Notes: a model not told the origin generated them from the sequence alone. A stretch of 64,000 nt of DNA from Fredinandcohnia onubensis (GCF_002734285.1 NZ_NSEA01000005.1:182620-246619), one strand, 5' to 3'; counted from the first letter of the stretch, positions 17,301 to 27,739 are shown. Made by a program: numbers and translations.

Positions 17301-17329
17301 TTGCGAAAATTAAAATATTGCTTTATATT
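17301..17329 (+). promoter_or_regulatory. Candidate sigma-A promoter for the fadNAE operon
   Basis: TTGCGA (17301-17306), 17-bp spacer, TATATT (17324-17329), inside the perfect CTTTATAT-ttag-ATATAAAG dyad (17321-17340). The FadR box lies about 75 bp downstream of the expected start, so another promoter nearer to it is possible. Confidence 0.4.
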
Positions 17330-17411
17330 TAGATATAAAGGAACTCATTCTTTTTGGAAGCTCAAAAATCCATTAGCGAATAGAATATGGGATATTTTTT
17401 TGAAGCAAAAA

Positions 17412-17429
17412 TGAATGAGCGTTCATTCA
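17412..17429 (+). promoter_or_regulatory. FadR operator upstream of fadN
   Basis: TGAATGAGCGTTCATTCA fits the Bacillus FadR consensus (TGAATGAnTAnTCATTCA-like). TetR-family FadR represses beta-oxidation genes and is released by long-chain acyl-CoA. It sits 35 bp before the fadN start codon. Confidence 0.85.
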
Positions 17430-17464
17430 AATGTTCAAAAAAGCATAAAAGGAGGAAACTGTGA

Positions 17465-19849
17465 ATGATCCAAAGCATTAAAAAAGCTGCAGTTCTTGGT
17501 TCGGGAGTTATGGGATCAGGTATCGCTGCACACTTAGCTAATATCGGAATACCCACATTACTATTAGATATTGTTCCTCGTGAACTTTTAGAAGCAGAAA
17601 AAAAGAAAGGGTTTACATTAGAGGATAAACAAGTTCGAAATCGTCTAAGTGATTCAGCAGTCCAAAAGTTGTTGAAACAAAAGCCAGCACCACTTACTTC
17701 TAAGGAAAACATCGCTCTAATCACAACTGGGAACTTTGAAGATGATATGTCAAAGCTTTCAGAGGTTGACTGGATTATTGAAGTGGTTGTTGAAAACCTT
17801 GAAATTAAGAAAAAGGTTTTTACCCAAATCGATAATGTGAGAAAGCCAGGAAGCATTGTGAGCTCTAATACATCTGGTATTTCGGTTGAGGCTATGGCTG
17901 AAGGACGTTCAGAAGATTTTCAGAAGCATTTTTTAGGAACACACTTCTTCAACCCACCTCGTTATTTAAAATTGCTAGAAGTGATTCCAACAAAAAACAC
18001 AAGCCCAGAAGTACTCTCTTTTATGAAAACATTTGGTGAAGATGTACTTGGAAAAGGAGTCGTTGAAGCGAAGGATACACCGAACTTCATCGCAAACAGG
18101 ATTGGAACATATGGGTTGCTTGTTACCGTTCGTGAAATGCTAAAAGGCGGATATAGCATAGGAGAAGTAGACTCAGTTACAGGCCCAATGATTGGACGTC
18201 CGAAGAGCGCAACATTCCGCACCCTCGATGTCGTGGGGCTAGATACATTTATACACGTGGCCAATAATGTTTATGAACAAGTTGAGGGAGCAGAAAAAGA
18301 AGTTTTCGATGTTCCTGACTTTATGAAAGCCATGCTGGAAAAAGGGTGGTTGGGAAGCAAATCAGGGCAAGGCTTCTTCCTGAAAAAAGGTAAGGAGATC
18401 TTAGAATTAAACCCTGAAACTCTCCACTACCAAGAGAGAAAAAAGCTACAAACTCCAGTTACAGCTTCCATTAAGCAAGTGAAAGGAACAGCGAATAAGT
18501 TTAAAACTCTCTTATATGCGGAGGATCGTGCCGGAAAGCTATTATGGAATATTACAAGCCCAGCACTTATCTATTCAGCTACTCTTTTAGGTGAAATTGC
18601 AGATGACATCGTTGCTATCGATGATGCAATGAAGTGGGGCTTCGGCTGGCAATTAGGTCCATTTGAAACATGGGATGCAATCGGCCTTGAAAAATCTGTG
18701 AAGAAGATGGAAGCAGAAGGTGCCGAAGTGCCAGCGTGGATTAAAGAAATGCTGGCGAACGGACATACTTCGTTCTATAAAAAAGAAAATGGTTCTGTTT
18801 CTTATTATCATAACGGTGAATACAAAGCAGTTAAGGCAAATCCAAAGTATATAAATATCAAGAAATTAAAAGAAACGAATGGCGTCATTAAGAAAAATAG
18901 TGGTGCTAGTTTAATAGATTTAGGCGATGATGTTGCCCTTTTAGAATTCACATCACCTAATAATGCAATCGGTTTCGATATTATTCAGATGATTAATTAC
19001 TCAATTGATGAAGTAGCAAAAAACTATAAAGGATTAGTGATTGGTAACCAGGCGAAAAATTTCTGTGTCGGTGCTAACCTTGCGATGATTTTAATGGAAG
19101 CACAGGATGACAATTTTTATGATATCGAACTTGTTGTTCGTCAATTCCAACAAGCGATGATGAATATCAAATACAGTGAAAAACCAGTGGTCGTTGCACC
19201 ATTTGGCATGACGCTTGGTGGAGGAGCAGAAATCTGTTTACCTGCTGCTCAGGTTCAAGCTTCAAGTGAAACCTATATGGGGCTAGTAGAAGTTGGTGTA
19301 GGTGTAATCCCTGGCGGTGGTGGAAATAAAGAGCTTTACATTAACCATCTTCAAGGAATGCCAGCAGGAGTAGAGGTAAATCTTCAAAATGTCGCAAACA
19401 AAGTATTCGAAACAATAGCCATGGCGAAGGTTTCTACATCAGCCGATGAAGCCCGTACGAATAACTTCTTAACAAAAGAAGACGGCATCAGCTTCAATGG
19501 AGATCACCTCATCCATGATGCGAAACAATCAGTGCTAGCATTGTCGGCACAAGGGTATAAAGCTCCAGTACGTAAGAAGGTACCGGTTGTTGGTGAGTCA
19601 GGATACGCCACCTTATTATTAGGTGCACAAGCAATGAAATACTCTGGCTACATTTCAGACCATGATCTTAAAATTGCGAAAAAGCTTGCTTGGGTACTTG
19701 CAGGTGGAAATGTTCCATATGGTACTGAAGTAGATGAACAATACTTATTAGACCTTGAACGTGAAGCATTCCTTAGCCTTGTTGGTGAGCCAAAGACGCA
19801 AGCCAGAATGCAACACATGCTTGTTAAAGGAAAACCATTACGTAACTAA
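17465..19849 (+). CDS. fadN: 3-hydroxyacyl-CoA dehydrogenase / enoyl-CoA hydratase FadN
   Basis: 794 residues. The N-terminal NAD-binding domain has [15 protein letters not shown] (about residues 11-25), followed by the 3-hydroxyacyl-CoA dehydrogenase core with SSNTSGIS, the [10 protein letters not shown] active-site His region, and a second dehydrogenase C-terminal domain. The last third (about 470-720) is a crotonase-like domain with the oxyanion-hole region GANLAMIL and [14 protein letters not shown]. It catalyses the hydration and NAD-linked oxidation steps of fatty acid beta-oxidation. AAGGAGG lies nine bases before the ATG. It is the first gene of fadN-fadA-fadE with a FadR operator in front. 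Confidence 0.95.
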   Translation: MIQSIKKAAVLGSGVMGSGIAAHLANIGIPTLLLDIVPRELLEAEKKKGFTLEDKQVRNRLSDSAVQKLLKQKPAPLTSKENIALITTGNFEDDMSKLSEVDWIIEVVVENLEIKKKVFTQIDNVRKPGSIVSSNTSGISVEAMAEGRSEDFQKHFLGTHFFNPPRYLKLLEVIPTKNTSPEVLSFMKTFGEDVLGKGVVEAKDTPNFIANRIGTYGLLVTVREMLKGGYSIGEVDSVTGPMIGRPKSATFRTLDVVGLDTFIHVANNVYEQVEGAEKEVFDVPDFMKAMLEKGWLGSKSGQGFFLKKGKEILELNPETLHYQERKKLQTPVTASIKQVKGTANKFKTLLYAEDRAGKLLWNITSPALIYSATLLGEIADDIVAIDDAMKWGFGWQLGPFETWDAIGLEKSVKKMEAEGAEVPAWIKEMLANGHTSFYKKENGSVSYYHNGEYKAVKANPKYINIKKLKETNGVIKKNSGASLIDLGDDVALLEFTSPNNAIGFDIIQMINYSIDEVAKNYKGLVIGNQAKNFCVGANLAMILMEAQDDNFYDIELVVRQFQQAMMNIKYSEKPVVVAPFGMTLGGGAEICLPAAQVQASSETYMGLVEVGVGVIPGGGGNKELYINHLQGMPAGVEVNLQNVANKVFETIAMAKVSTSADEARTNNFLTKEDGISFNGDHLIHDAKQSVLALSAQGYKAPVRKKVPVVGESGYATLLLGAQAMKYSGYISDHDLKIAKKLAWVLAGGNVPYGTEVDEQYLLDLEREAFLSLVGEPKTQARMQHMLVKGKPLRN

Positions 19850-19863
19850 ACATATATGTTTTA

Positions 19864-19888
19864 AGGAGATTGGATACTTCAATCTCCT
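19864..19888 (+). other. Intercistronic hairpin between fadN and fadA
   Basis: AGGAGATTG-gatactt-CAATCTCCT is a perfect 9-bp stem with a 7-base loop, not followed by a T-run. It may act as an mRNA stability or processing hairpin, or partly attenuate. Confidence 0.5.
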
Positions 19889-19917
19889 GCTCGGTTAAAA
19901 AGTTAGGAGGGAATGTG

Positions 19918-21096
19918 TTGAGAGAAGCAGTCATCGTAGCGGGTGCGAGAACCCCTGTTGGTAAAGCGAAAAAAGGTACACTTGCAAATGTTAGACCAGA
20001 TGATTTAGGAGCATTAGTTGTTAAAGAAACAATAAAACGAGCAGGTAATTATGAAGGAAATATTGATGATTTAATCATCGGATGTGCAATGCCTGAAGCA
20101 GAACAGGGCTTAAATATGGCAAGAAATATTGGGGCATTAGCAGGATTGTCGCATACAGTTCCGGCAATTACGATCAATCGTTATTGTTCATCTGGACTTC
20201 AATCAATTGCCTATGCAGCAGAAAAAATTATGATAGGACATTCTGATACAGCAATTGCAGGTGGAGCAGAATCTATGAGCCTAGTACCAATGATGGGCCA
20301 TGTTGTTCGTCCGAATGCAAGGCTTGCAGAAACAGCACCTGAATACTATATGGGAATGGGCCATACAGCAGAGCAGGTAGCGGTAAAATACGGTGTTAGT
20401 CGTGAAGATCAAGACGCTTTTGCTGTAAGAAGTCATCAAAGGGCCGCAGCCGCTATTAAAGCTGGTAAGTTTGTTGATGAGATTATTCCAGTAGACGTAA
20501 CTCTTCGTCATGTGGATGCAAATAATAAATTAGTAGAAAAACACGTCCTTTTTTCTCAGGATGAAGGCGTCCGAGAAGATACAAATCTTGAAGTGCTTGC
20601 AAAATTAAGACCAGCATTCTCGGTGACTGGATCTGTTACAGCAGGAAATGCTTCACAAACAAGTGATGGTGCAGCTGCTGTAATGGTGATGGACCGTGAA
20701 AAAGCAACGAGCCTTGGCTTGACTCCATTCGTGAAGTTTAGATCGTTTGCCGTTGCTGGAGTTCCACCAGAAGTTATGGGGATTGGTCCAGTTGCAGCGA
20801 TTCCACAGGCACTTAAAATGGCAGGGCTTGAGCTCTCAGATATTGGGTTATTTGAGTTAAACGAAGCATTTGCGTCTCAGTCTCTTCAAGTTATTCGTGA
20901 ATTAGGACTTGATGAAGAAAAAGTAAACGTAAATGGTGGAGCAATTGCACTCGGTCATCCACTTGGATGTTCAGGAGCAAAATTAACACTTACATTGATG
21001 CATGAAATGAAGCGTCGTAATGTACAGTTTGGTGTTGTCACAATGTGTATCGGTGGTGGTATGGGAGCTGCCGGAGTGTTTGAATTACTAGCATAA
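19918..21096 (+). CDS. fadA: Acetyl-CoA C-acyltransferase (thiolase) FadA
   Basis: 392 residues, standard for a degradative thiolase. The nucleophilic Cys is in NRYCSSGLQ (about residue 90); the C-terminal catalytic motifs are [20 protein letters not shown] and CIGGGMGA. It cleaves 3-ketoacyl-CoA to acetyl-CoA in the last step of each beta-oxidation round. The TTG at 19918 is chosen because AGGAGGG lies six bases upstream and homologues begin at the [14 protein letters not shown] stretch; the GTG one codon earlier is too close to the ribosome site. Second gene of the fadNAE operon. Confidence 0.93.
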   Translation: MREAVIVAGARTPVGKAKKGTLANVRPDDLGALVVKETIKRAGNYEGNIDDLIIGCAMPEAEQGLNMARNIGALAGLSHTVPAITINRYCSSGLQSIAYAAEKIMIGHSDTAIAGGAESMSLVPMMGHVVRPNARLAETAPEYYMGMGHTAEQVAVKYGVSREDQDAFAVRSHQRAAAAIKAGKFVDEIIPVDVTLRHVDANNKLVEKHVLFSQDEGVREDTNLEVLAKLRPAFSVTGSVTAGNASQTSDGAAAVMVMDREKATSLGLTPFVKFRSFAVAGVPPEVMGIGPVAAIPQALKMAGLELSDIGLFELNEAFASQSLQVIRELGLDEEKVNVNGGAIALGHPLGCSGAKLTLTLMHEMKRRNVQFGVVTMCIGGGMGAAGVFELLA

Positions 21097-21151
21097 AAAA
21101 TATGGCTAACAATGAGTTAGCCTCTGAATAAAACTTTTAGGGGGAAACCAA

Positions 21152-22936
21152 ATGTCAAATGCAACTGATAAAGTCGTTTTAGGTGGGGGCTTTTTAATCG
21201 AAGATCTTGAAGCAGACCGTGTCTTCACACCGGAAGATTATACAGATGAACATAAAATGATTGCAAAAACTACAGAAGACTATGTAGCAAACGAAGTTCT
21301 TCCACAGGTTGAGCAACTTGAAAACCATGAATTTGATCGCTCAGTAAAATTATTGAAAAGCGCAGGAGACCTTGGACTATTAGGTGTAGACGTACCAGAA
21401 GAGTACGGTGGATTAGGTCTAGACAAAGTAAGCTCTGCTTTAATTGCTGAAAAAATGGCAAGAGCCGGTGGATTCTCAATTTCTCATGGAGCACATGTTG
21501 GAATTGGTTCACTTCCAATTGTTCTTTTTGGTAATGAAGAGCAAAAACAAAAATATCTTCCTAAGTTAGCTACAGGTGAGCTACTAGCTGCATATGCGTT
21601 AACAGAGCCAGGTTCAGGTTCTGACGCTCTAGGTGCAAAGACGACTGCGAAATTAAATGCAGAAGGGACGCACTATGTATTAAATGGGGAAAAGCAATGG
21701 ATTACAAATGCTGGCTTCGCGGATGTATTTGTTGTCTATGCAAAAATAGATGGCGATAAATTTTCGGCGTTCATTGTTGAACGTGAGTTTCCTGGAGTTT
21801 CAACAGGTGCTGAAGAAAAGAAAATGGGGATCAAGAGTTCCTCAACACGTACACTAATTCTAGAAGATGCACAGGTACCTGTGGAAAACCTTTTAGGTGA
21901 AGTTGGCCGTGGTCACATAATTGCCTTTAATATTTTAAATATCGGCCGTTATAAGCTAGGTGTAGGTGCAGTTGGTGGTGCCAAGAGTGCGTTTGAACTT
22001 GCAGTAAAATATGCAAACCAACGACAACAATTTAAAACGCCAATTTCAAAATTTGGATTAATCCAAGAAAAATTAGCGAATATGGCATCAAAGATTTATG
22101 CGGCCGAATCCAGCGTGTATCGTACAGTTGGGTATTTTGAAGACCGTATGGGCCAACTATCTGAAGAAGAAGTAAAGAATGGTAAAGAAGTTGCTAAATC
22201 AATTGCTGAGTATGCAATAGAGTGTTCGATTAATAAATTCTTCAACACTGAAGTATTAGACTATGTAGTTGATGAAGGTGTACAAATCCATGGTGGCTAT
22301 GGATTTATGCAGGAATACGAGATCGAAAGAGCATACCGTGATTCGCGTATTAACCGTATTTTTGAAGGAACAAATGAAATCAACCGTCTACTCGTTCCTG
22401 GAACTTTCTTACGTAAAGCATTAAAAGGGGAATTACCTTTACTTGAAAAAGCAACACAGCTTCAAGAGGAGCTAATGATGCTAATGCCTGAAGAGGTGGG
22501 TGATGGCGTATTAGAACAAGAGAAATTCCTAGTTCGCAATGCCAAGAAGATTGGCCTTATGATTGCAGGACTTGCAGCGCAAAAATTTGGACCTAAGCTT
22601 GAGAAAGAACAAGAGATTCTTGCAAATATTGCCGACATTGCTGCAAATATTTATGCGATGGAATCTGTGGTTCTTCGTACAGAAAAAGCAATCAAAAAAT
22701 CAGGTGAAGATAAAAATCAACAAAAGATCCTTTACACTCAAGTATTTGTTCAAGAAGCATTTAATGAGATTGAAGCTCATGCTAAAGAAACACTTGTTGC
22801 GACAGAAGAAGGCGATGTTTTACGGATGATGACATCTGCACTACGTAAATTAACTCGTCATACACCTGTGAATGTAATTGCGAAAAAACGTGAAATTGCA
22901 GCTACACTTATTGAAGCTGAAAAATACACTGTGTGA
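21152..22936 (+). CDS. fadE: Acyl-CoA dehydrogenase FadE
   Basis: 594 residues, longer than ordinary acyl-CoA dehydrogenases (about 380) and typical of the Bacillus FadE type with a helical C-terminal extension of about 180 residues. Signatures: [13 protein letters not shown] (about residues 146-158), [18 protein letters not shown], the [19 protein letters not shown] helix, and [30 protein letters not shown] (about 387-416). An FAD enzyme for the first step of beta-oxidation. AGGGGG before the ATG. Last gene of the operon; a terminator follows. Confidence 0.95.
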   Translation: MSNATDKVVLGGGFLIEDLEADRVFTPEDYTDEHKMIAKTTEDYVANEVLPQVEQLENHEFDRSVKLLKSAGDLGLLGVDVPEEYGGLGLDKVSSALIAEKMARAGGFSISHGAHVGIGSLPIVLFGNEEQKQKYLPKLATGELLAAYALTEPGSGSDALGAKTTAKLNAEGTHYVLNGEKQWITNAGFADVFVVYAKIDGDKFSAFIVEREFPGVSTGAEEKKMGIKSSSTRTLILEDAQVPVENLLGEVGRGHIIAFNILNIGRYKLGVGAVGGAKSAFELAVKYANQRQQFKTPISKFGLIQEKLANMASKIYAAESSVYRTVGYFEDRMGQLSEEEVKNGKEVAKSIAEYAIECSINKFFNTEVLDYVVDEGVQIHGGYGFMQEYEIERAYRDSRINRIFEGTNEINRLLVPGTFLRKALKGELPLLEKATQLQEELMMLMPEEVGDGVLEQEKFLVRNAKKIGLMIAGLAAQKFGPKLEKEQEILANIADIAANIYAMESVVLRTEKAIKKSGEDKNQQKILYTQVFVQEAFNEIEAHAKETLVATEEGDVLRMMTSALRKLTRHTPVNVIAKKREIAATLIEAEKYTV

Positions 22937-22959
22937 TTTAAAACCGAACTGCGAGAAAT

Positions 22960-22987
22960 AGCTCCTAAATATAGGGGCTTTTTTTCT
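22960..22987 (+). terminator. Terminator of the fadNAE operon
   Basis: AGCTCCTA / TAGGGGCT (one G-T pair) with an AATA loop, followed by a run of T. Confidence 0.8.
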
Positions 22988-23066
22988 TAAATAAAAGAGT
23001 TATTTCTTTATTAAGAAGGATAAACGGGAAATGCGTCGAAATTAATCCTTGGAATATAGAGAATCA

Positions 23067-23096
23067 TTGTTATTTCAAAATTTTATATGTTAAAAT
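23067..23096 (+). promoter_or_regulatory. Candidate sigma-A promoter of yusI
   Basis: TTGTTA (23067-23072), 18-bp spacer, TAAAAT (23091-23096). Confidence 0.5.
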
Positions 23097-23129
23097 ATTT
23101 AGGTAGTATGTTGTAGGGGTGGTGAGAAT

Positions 23130-23489
23130 ATGGCTTTAACATTTTACTGGTATCCAAAATGTGGAACCTGTCGAAAAGCGAAAAAATGGCTTGACGAACA
23201 TCAGGTTGCTTTTGAGGAAATACATATTGTGGAGAATCCCCCATCAAAAGAGCAATTAAAAGAAATGTACCAAAACAGTGGATTGGAATTAAAGAAATTT
23301 TTCAATACGAGTGGACAAAAATACCGTGAACTTGGATTGAAGGACAAAGTAGGTACAGCCTCCGAGGATGAATTGTTAGAACTTTTAGCCTCTGATGGTA
23401 TGCTAATTAAGCGCCCCCTCACAAGCGATGGTAAGAAGGTAACTGTTGGTTTTAATGAGGCGCAGTTTGAAGGCACTTGGGCAAAATAA
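23130..23489 (+). CDS. yusI: ArsC/Spx-family thioredoxin-fold protein YusI
   Basis: 119 residues with a thioredoxin-like fold and the YPKCGTCRKAKKWL motif (Cys 11 and Cys 14). The later IKRPLTSDGKKVTVGF stretch is where ArsC/Spx proteins carry their conserved Arg. It belongs to the arsenate reductase-like/Spx/MgsR family. B. subtilis YusI has the same neighbours (fadE on one side, gcvH on the other). Whether it is a thiol reductase or a regulator like Spx is not decided by sequence. Ribosome site GGTGAG before the ATG. Confidence 0.85.
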   Translation: MALTFYWYPKCGTCRKAKKWLDEHQVAFEEIHIVENPPSKEQLKEMYQNSGLELKKFFNTSGQKYRELGLKDKVGTASEDELLELLASDGMLIKRPLTSDGKKVTVGFNEAQFEGTWAK

Positions 23490-23598
23490 ATCGGATGAAA
23501 GACCTTAAAAAGGACTTTTACATAATCCATTTTGTTGAGATTATTCTTCAAAATGCACACTAATTATTTCATAATATCGAATTAATGGAGGGTACAAG

Positions 23599-23982
23599 AT
23601 GAGCACGCCAAAAGAATTACGTTATTCTGAAGAACATGAATGGGTGAAAGTAGAAGGGGAAAAAGTACGTATTGGGATTACAGATTTTGCACAATCTGAG
23701 TTAGGTGATATCGTATTTGTTGAACTACCAGAGGTAGGCGATGAAATACAAGCAGATGAGCCATTCGGTAGTGTTGAATCTGTTAAAACGGTTTCTGAAC
23801 TTTATGCACCTATCAGTGGTAAAGTTGTAGAAATAAATGAAGACCTTGATGATAGCCCAGAATTCGTAAATGAATCTCCATATGAAAAAGCATGGATGAT
23901 CGTAATTGAGCCTGCAAATGCTGGTGATATTGAAAACCTAATGACAGCTGAGCAATATGAAGAAATGATAAAAGAAGACTAA
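23599..23982 (+). CDS. gcvH: Glycine cleavage system H protein GcvH
   Basis: 127 residues, the normal length. The lipoyl-accepting Lys 63 lies in [14 protein letters not shown], and the [18 protein letters not shown] stretch is typical. It shuttles the aminomethyl group between the P, T and L proteins of glycine cleavage. In Bacillus it is also the first acceptor in lipoyl relay (LipM to GcvH to LipL), which links it to lipA in this window (47321). No gcvT or gcvP is nearby. GGAGGGT precedes the ATG. Confidence 0.96.
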   Translation: MSTPKELRYSEEHEWVKVEGEKVRIGITDFAQSELGDIVFVELPEVGDEIQADEPFGSVESVKTVSELYAPISGKVVEINEDLDDSPEFVNESPYEKAWMIVIEPANAGDIENLMTAEQYEEMIKED

Positions 23983-23996
23983 CCTTTTTATTAAAG

Positions 23997-24036
23997 GAGC
24001 CGAAAACAGGAAATTTCCTATCGGCTCTTTTATTTT
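23997..24036 (+). terminator. Terminator of gcvH
   Basis: GAGCCGA / TCGGCTC outer stem with an inner AGGAAATTTCCT palindrome, then TTTTATTTTTT. Confidence 0.85.
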
Positions 24037-24124
24037 TTCCATACTTGTGAGGACATTGTCAAACAGAATGAAGTTTCTCTTAATGGACACTCTAAAAATA
24101 AATACCGATGGAAGGGTGTTCGTA

Positions 24125-24370
24125 ATGGTATTGAAACATACTCGAATTGAAGTGACTGACCGAGTGGTTGGTAAGCTTGGAGATAACGAAATGAAATTAT
24201 ATGTTGAAAAAGAACCAATTGGAAAAATTCGATTTACAAATGAAGGGGCTCAATATGAACTAAAGCAGGGATATGAGCAAGAAGAGAGCAAAATTTTCAC
24301 ATATGCTGATATACCTACTAACCCAGATATGAAATATGTAGATTGTGATGATGAAAATGGTTGGTGTTAA
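24125..24370 (+). CDS. yusG: YusG, DUF2553 family protein
   Basis: 81 residues, soluble, with VTDRVVGKLGDNEMKLY near the start as in YusG. It ends in DCDDENGWC, a Cys-containing acidic tail. The ATG at 24125 is preferred over upstream starts because GGAAGGGTG lies at the right distance and homologues begin here. Position between gcvH and yusF agrees with B. subtilis. Function unknown. Confidence 0.78.
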   Translation: MVLKHTRIEVTDRVVGKLGDNEMKLYVEKEPIGKIRFTNEGAQYELKQGYEQEESKIFTYADIPTNPDMKYVDCDDENGWC

Positions 24371-24397
24371 GACAGTGGAAACCCACTGTCTTTTTTT
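24371..24397 (+). terminator. Terminator of yusG
   Basis: GACAGTGG / CCACTGTC stem, AAAC loop, then TTTTTTT directly after the stop codon. Confidence 0.9.
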
Positions 24398-24517
24398 CCC
24401 TATTGTTTCCTAATGATTCACCAAAATATAATCTTCGCTATAAAATGAAGGAAAAGCAGTTGTACACATCGAAGAAGTATATAACAGATTATTGTACACT
24501 TGAAACAAGGTGATGAA

Positions 24518-24871
24518 ATGGTGGCTTTTGACGATATTGAAAAAGTAATCATTGTTGAGGGGAGAACAGATAAAAAGAAAGTCGAAACGGTTGTGAATGA
24601 ACCCGTTGAGATTATTTGTACCAACGGAACGATTAGTATTTCCAAACTCGATGAGTTAATTGAGCATTTGTTTAATAAAGATGTTTATATTTTAGTGGAT
24701 GCCGACAGTGCAGGAGATAAGCTTAGAAAACAGTTTAAACGCGAATTTCCAGAAGCTAGGCATTTGTTTATCGATAAAATGTATCGCGAGGTTGCGACTG
24801 CCCCTGAACAACATATTGCAACGGTTCTTCTTTCAGCAAACATTGATGTGCACGCTGAATACTTACTGTAG
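24518..24871 (+). CDS. yusF: Stand-alone Toprim-domain protein YusF
   Basis: 117 residues made up of one Toprim domain: VIIVEGRTDKKKVE (catalytic Glu) and LVDADSAGDKLRKQFK (the DxD acidic pair). This is the fold of primases, topoisomerases and RNase M5. Single-domain Toprim proteins of the YusF/RNase M5-like type are probably nucleases or nucleotidyl-transfer enzymes. The ATG at 24518 follows AAGGTGATGAA. Neighbours yusG and yusE are as in B. subtilis. No specific substrate is known to me. Confidence 0.83.
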   Translation: MVAFDDIEKVIIVEGRTDKKKVETVVNEPVEIICTNGTISISKLDELIEHLFNKDVYILVDADSAGDKLRKQFKREFPEARHLFIDKMYREVATAPEQHIATVLLSANIDVHAEYLL

Positions 24872-24951
24872 TGCCAAGCGTGAATCCTATACTTTTTCAA
24901 AAAATATGGTAAAATAAACAACAATTAAGATGATAAAAGGTTGTCGTAAAG

Positions 24952-25257
24952 ATGAAGGAATGGAATGAACACGAAATTGACACTCACCTTACGAACACGG
25001 GGGAGTTTTGGCTTTATTTATTTACACCAATGTGCGGAACCTGTCAGGTAGCTTCTAAAATGATGACTGTCGTCGCTGAATTGTTACCAAACGTAATAAT
25101 CGGTAAGAGTGATCTGAATTATTTACCAAAAAAAGCAATCGATTGGCAAATTGAAAGTGTTCCTTGTTTGATGCATGTAAAAGAAGGAAAAGTTGCCCAT
25201 AAGTATTATGCTTTTCAGTCAGTTCCTTACTTGGTTGAAATCTTATCAAAAAAATAA
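24952..25257 (+). CDS. yusE: Thioredoxin-like protein YusE
   Basis: 101 residues, thioredoxin fold with the active-site motif CGTC (residues 28-31) after WLYLFTPM and the cis-Pro region ESVPCLMHVKEG. It lacks a signal peptide and is cytoplasmic. CGTC differs from the CGPC of housekeeping thioredoxin, so a specialised thiol-disulfide role is likely. It starts 80 bp after yusF and is followed by a terminator. Confidence 0.87.
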   Translation: MKEWNEHEIDTHLTNTGEFWLYLFTPMCGTCQVASKMMTVVAELLPNVIIGKSDLNYLPKKAIDWQIESVPCLMHVKEGKVAHKYYAFQSVPYLVEILSKK

Positions 25258-25258
25258 G

Positions 25259-25294
25259 CCCAAGAATGTTGATATCAGCATTCTTGGGTTTTTG
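25259..25294 (+). terminator. Terminator of yusE
   Basis: CCCAAGAATG / CATTCTTGGG stem followed by TTTTTGTTTT. Confidence 0.9.
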
Positions 25295-25479
25295 TTTTGT
25301 ATGTATATTCTTTTTCTGCCTTATATAATTATTTTACCCAAGGAAAAATTTAAACATATTACCTAAAATAACTCCGTTTATCGTTTTTCATTGTACTCAT
25401 ACTAAAAAGAGTACTATAAGAAAAGGGAAAGCGCATGAAATTTCTGTACGATATTTCCTAATAGTTGGGGGAGATGTTC

Positions 25480-26259
25480 ATGGAGTCAATCTGGCTTGAA
25501 TATGCCTGGGCATTGTTAATCCTAATCGGGTTAGAAGGCTTATTATCTGCCGACAATGCTCTAGTGCTAGCAATCATAGCCAAGCATTTACCCGAAGAAC
25601 AGAAAAAAAGAGCAATCAATTACGGAATACTCATGGCCTTTGTTTTCCGTTTTGGAGCACTCTTTGCCATTTCCTTTATTGCAAACGTTTGGCAAATTCA
25701 AGCGATCGGAGCAGCTTACCTTCTTTATTTAGGCTTAAAGCATATCATTCAAGCAAAGTTTGGAAAGGAAAATAAAAACATTCATAAGGATGATGAAAAA
25801 GAGTCTGCTGGTAAAGGATTTTGGCCAACTGTAGGAAAGATTGCATTAGCGGATCTTGCTTTCGCTATTGATTCAATCTTAGCTGCGGTTGCTCTAGCAC
25901 TTGGTCTTCCAGATTCACCTCTTGGCAATTTTGGTGGCATGGATGGAGGGCAATTCCTTGTTATTCTTCTTGGAGGTATTGCTGGCCTCGTATTGATTAA
26001 GTTTGCTGCAACTTGGTTTGTGCAACTTCTTGAGAAACGTCCCGCATTGGAAACAACCGCATATGCAATTGTAGCCTGGGTCGGAGTCAAACTTGCTGTA
26101 ATAACCCTTGCTCATGAGGATATTGGTATCTTAGATCATGATTTCCCTCATAGTACTGTTTGGACAATTATCTTCTATGGAGTATTAGTCGGTATTGCAC
26201 TTCTTGGTTGGTTTGCGCCGAGTAATAAGAATAATTTACAAAACCGTGAAGCCTCTTAA
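25480..26259 (+). CDS. TerC family integral membrane protein (YceF-like)
   Basis: 259 residues, about seven to eight helices. It has the two TerC-family acidic membrane motifs, LEGLLSADNALVL (about residues 17-29) and DLAFAIDSILAA (about 125-136), thought to coordinate a metal ion. The Bacillus TerC proteins YceF and YkoY help metalate exported proteins with manganese; this one looks closer to YceF. The ATG at 25480 has GGGGGAG six bases upstream. I see no yybP-ykoY manganese riboswitch in front of it. Confidence 0.85.
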   Translation: MESIWLEYAWALLILIGLEGLLSADNALVLAIIAKHLPEEQKKRAINYGILMAFVFRFGALFAISFIANVWQIQAIGAAYLLYLGLKHIIQAKFGKENKNIHKDDEKESAGKGFWPTVGKIALADLAFAIDSILAAVALALGLPDSPLGNFGGMDGGQFLVILLGGIAGLVLIKFAATWFVQLLEKRPALETTAYAIVAWVGVKLAVITLAHEDIGILDHDFPHSTVWTIIFYGVLVGIALLGWFAPSNKNNLQNREAS

Positions 26260-26320
26260 AAAATAAATTCGTTTCTGTGATGAAACCCAAGAGCATTTCA
26301 CTTCAAAGCTGTTAACTTTC

Positions 26321-26357
26321 GCGATAATCCAATAAGGATTATCGCTTTTCTTTTTTT
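26321..26357 (+). terminator. Terminator of the TerC-family gene
   Basis: GCGATAATCC / GGATTATCGC, AATAA loop, then TTTTCTTTTTTT. Confidence 0.9.
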
Positions 26358-26464
26358 AAAAAAACATTTCTTTATCTTATTAGATATATTGCAATTTTTT
26401 AAAAAAGTTGTATGATATTTAGGGAGTCGAAATATCATAATTATCATGAGTTATAGGAGCACAT

Positions 26465-27739
26465 ATGAGCATTGTCACCGGATGGAAAACGCAATATAAA
26501 GCATACAATCAAAACATTAAATTATTTATACTAGCTACTGTTTTTACACAATTAGGCATGGGTATGTTCACAATTATGTATAACTTTTATGTAAGAGAGC
26601 TAGGTTACTCCGAGCAAACGAATGGAACGATTATCGCAATGACGGCTTTAGCATCTGCATTAATCCTCGTACCCGCAGGGCTTATGAGTGATAAATTTGG
26701 CCGAAAAAAAGTGATGGTGCTTGGATTAGTGATTTCAACATTCGCTTTCTTTGCTAGAAGTATACTTGATGTTGAGCAGTTACTTATTGCCACAGCTTTT
26801 ATTACAGGCTTATCGACTGCATTTATTCAAGTATCAGGAATCCCGTGGTTAGCGGAAAACTCGACATCTGCACAAAGGGTTCACCTCTTTAGTTTTCATT
26901 CAGCTATCATGATGGTCGCACAAGTGGTAGGAAATATTGCGGGTGGGGCATTTTCTGATGCTTTTCAATTTGTCTTTCATATGAGTGGGCTATGGAGTGT
27001 AAGAATAACACTATTAATTGCAACTATCATTTATATGGCCGGCATTTTACCGATACTAAAAATGAATGAACAGCCAAGGATACAACCTGAGATTAAAACA
27101 GTGGAGCCTTTTAGTCAAAGGCTACGAACAAATAAATCACAAATAAAGCTAATTGCGATGTTTGCATTTGCTCAAATGATCATAGGATTTGGTTCAGGAT
27201 TAGTTATTCCATACCTAAATTTGTATTTTGCTGACCGCTTCTTAGCGAGTAATACTGTAATTGGTCTTATTTTATCGTTGGGACAAGCAGCAACAGCGAT
27301 CGCGATGATTATTGGACCAGTCATTGTTAGTAAGGTAGGAGAAGTGCGTGCAGTGGTGTATCTACAACTATCATCACTACCATTCCTCTTGCTGACAGGA
27401 TATACCGAAAATCTTTACATAGCGGCGATTGCCTTTTTATTTAGACAAGCATTAATGAATGCAGGAAACCCGATACAAGCGTCTCTTGTTATGGGTCGGG
27501 TAAATGATTCTATGAAAGGACTAGCCAACTCAGTTAACCAAATGGTATTTTCATTAGGCTGGGCTTTAATGGGGCCAGTATCAACCTCGATTGTCATGCT
27601 GCATGGTGCTTATCGGGGCTATGCTTATGTGTTTACAATTACGTCTATTTTATATTTAATCGGGTCTCTCTATTTCCTATTTGTTTTTACTGGGAAATCC
27701 TTTCAAAAAGAGGAAAAACAAATCGCAAAAATATCTTAA
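26465..27739 (+). CDS. Major facilitator superfamily transporter
   Basis: 424 residues with twelve predicted helices in two halves joined by a hydrophilic loop (about residues 200-225). The MFS motif A, GLMSDKFGRKKVM, follows helix 2 (about residues 76-88). AGGAG precedes the ATG. It stands between terminators and an S-box, so it is probably transcribed alone. The sequence is of the drug/metabolite exporter type (YttB/YfmO-like), but the substrate cannot be told. Confidence 0.85.
   Translation: MSIVTGWKTQYKAYNQNIKLFILATVFTQLGMGMFTIMYNFYVRELGYSEQTNGTIIAMTALASALILVPAGLMSDKFGRKKVMVLGLVISTFAFFARSILDVEQLLIATAFITGLSTAFIQVSGIPWLAENSTSAQRVHLFSFHSAIMMVAQVVGNIAGGAFSDAFQFVFHMSGLWSVRITLLIATIIYMAGILPILKMNEQPRIQPEIKTVEPFSQRLRTNKSQIKLIAMFAFAQMIIGFGSGLVIPYLNLYFADRFLASNTVIGLILSLGQAATAIAMIIGPVIVSKVGEVRAVVYLQLSSLPFLLLTGYTENLYIAAIAFLFRQALMNAGNPIQASLVMGRVNDSMKGLANSVNQMVFSLGWALMGPVSTSIVMLHGAYRGYAYVFTITSILYLIGSLYFLFVFTGKSFQKEEKQIAKIS

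Noticed and set aside
25295..25479. yybP-ykoY manganese riboswitch in front of the TerC-family gene
   Set aside because: I looked for the conserved aptamer blocks and paired helices of this class and did not find them.
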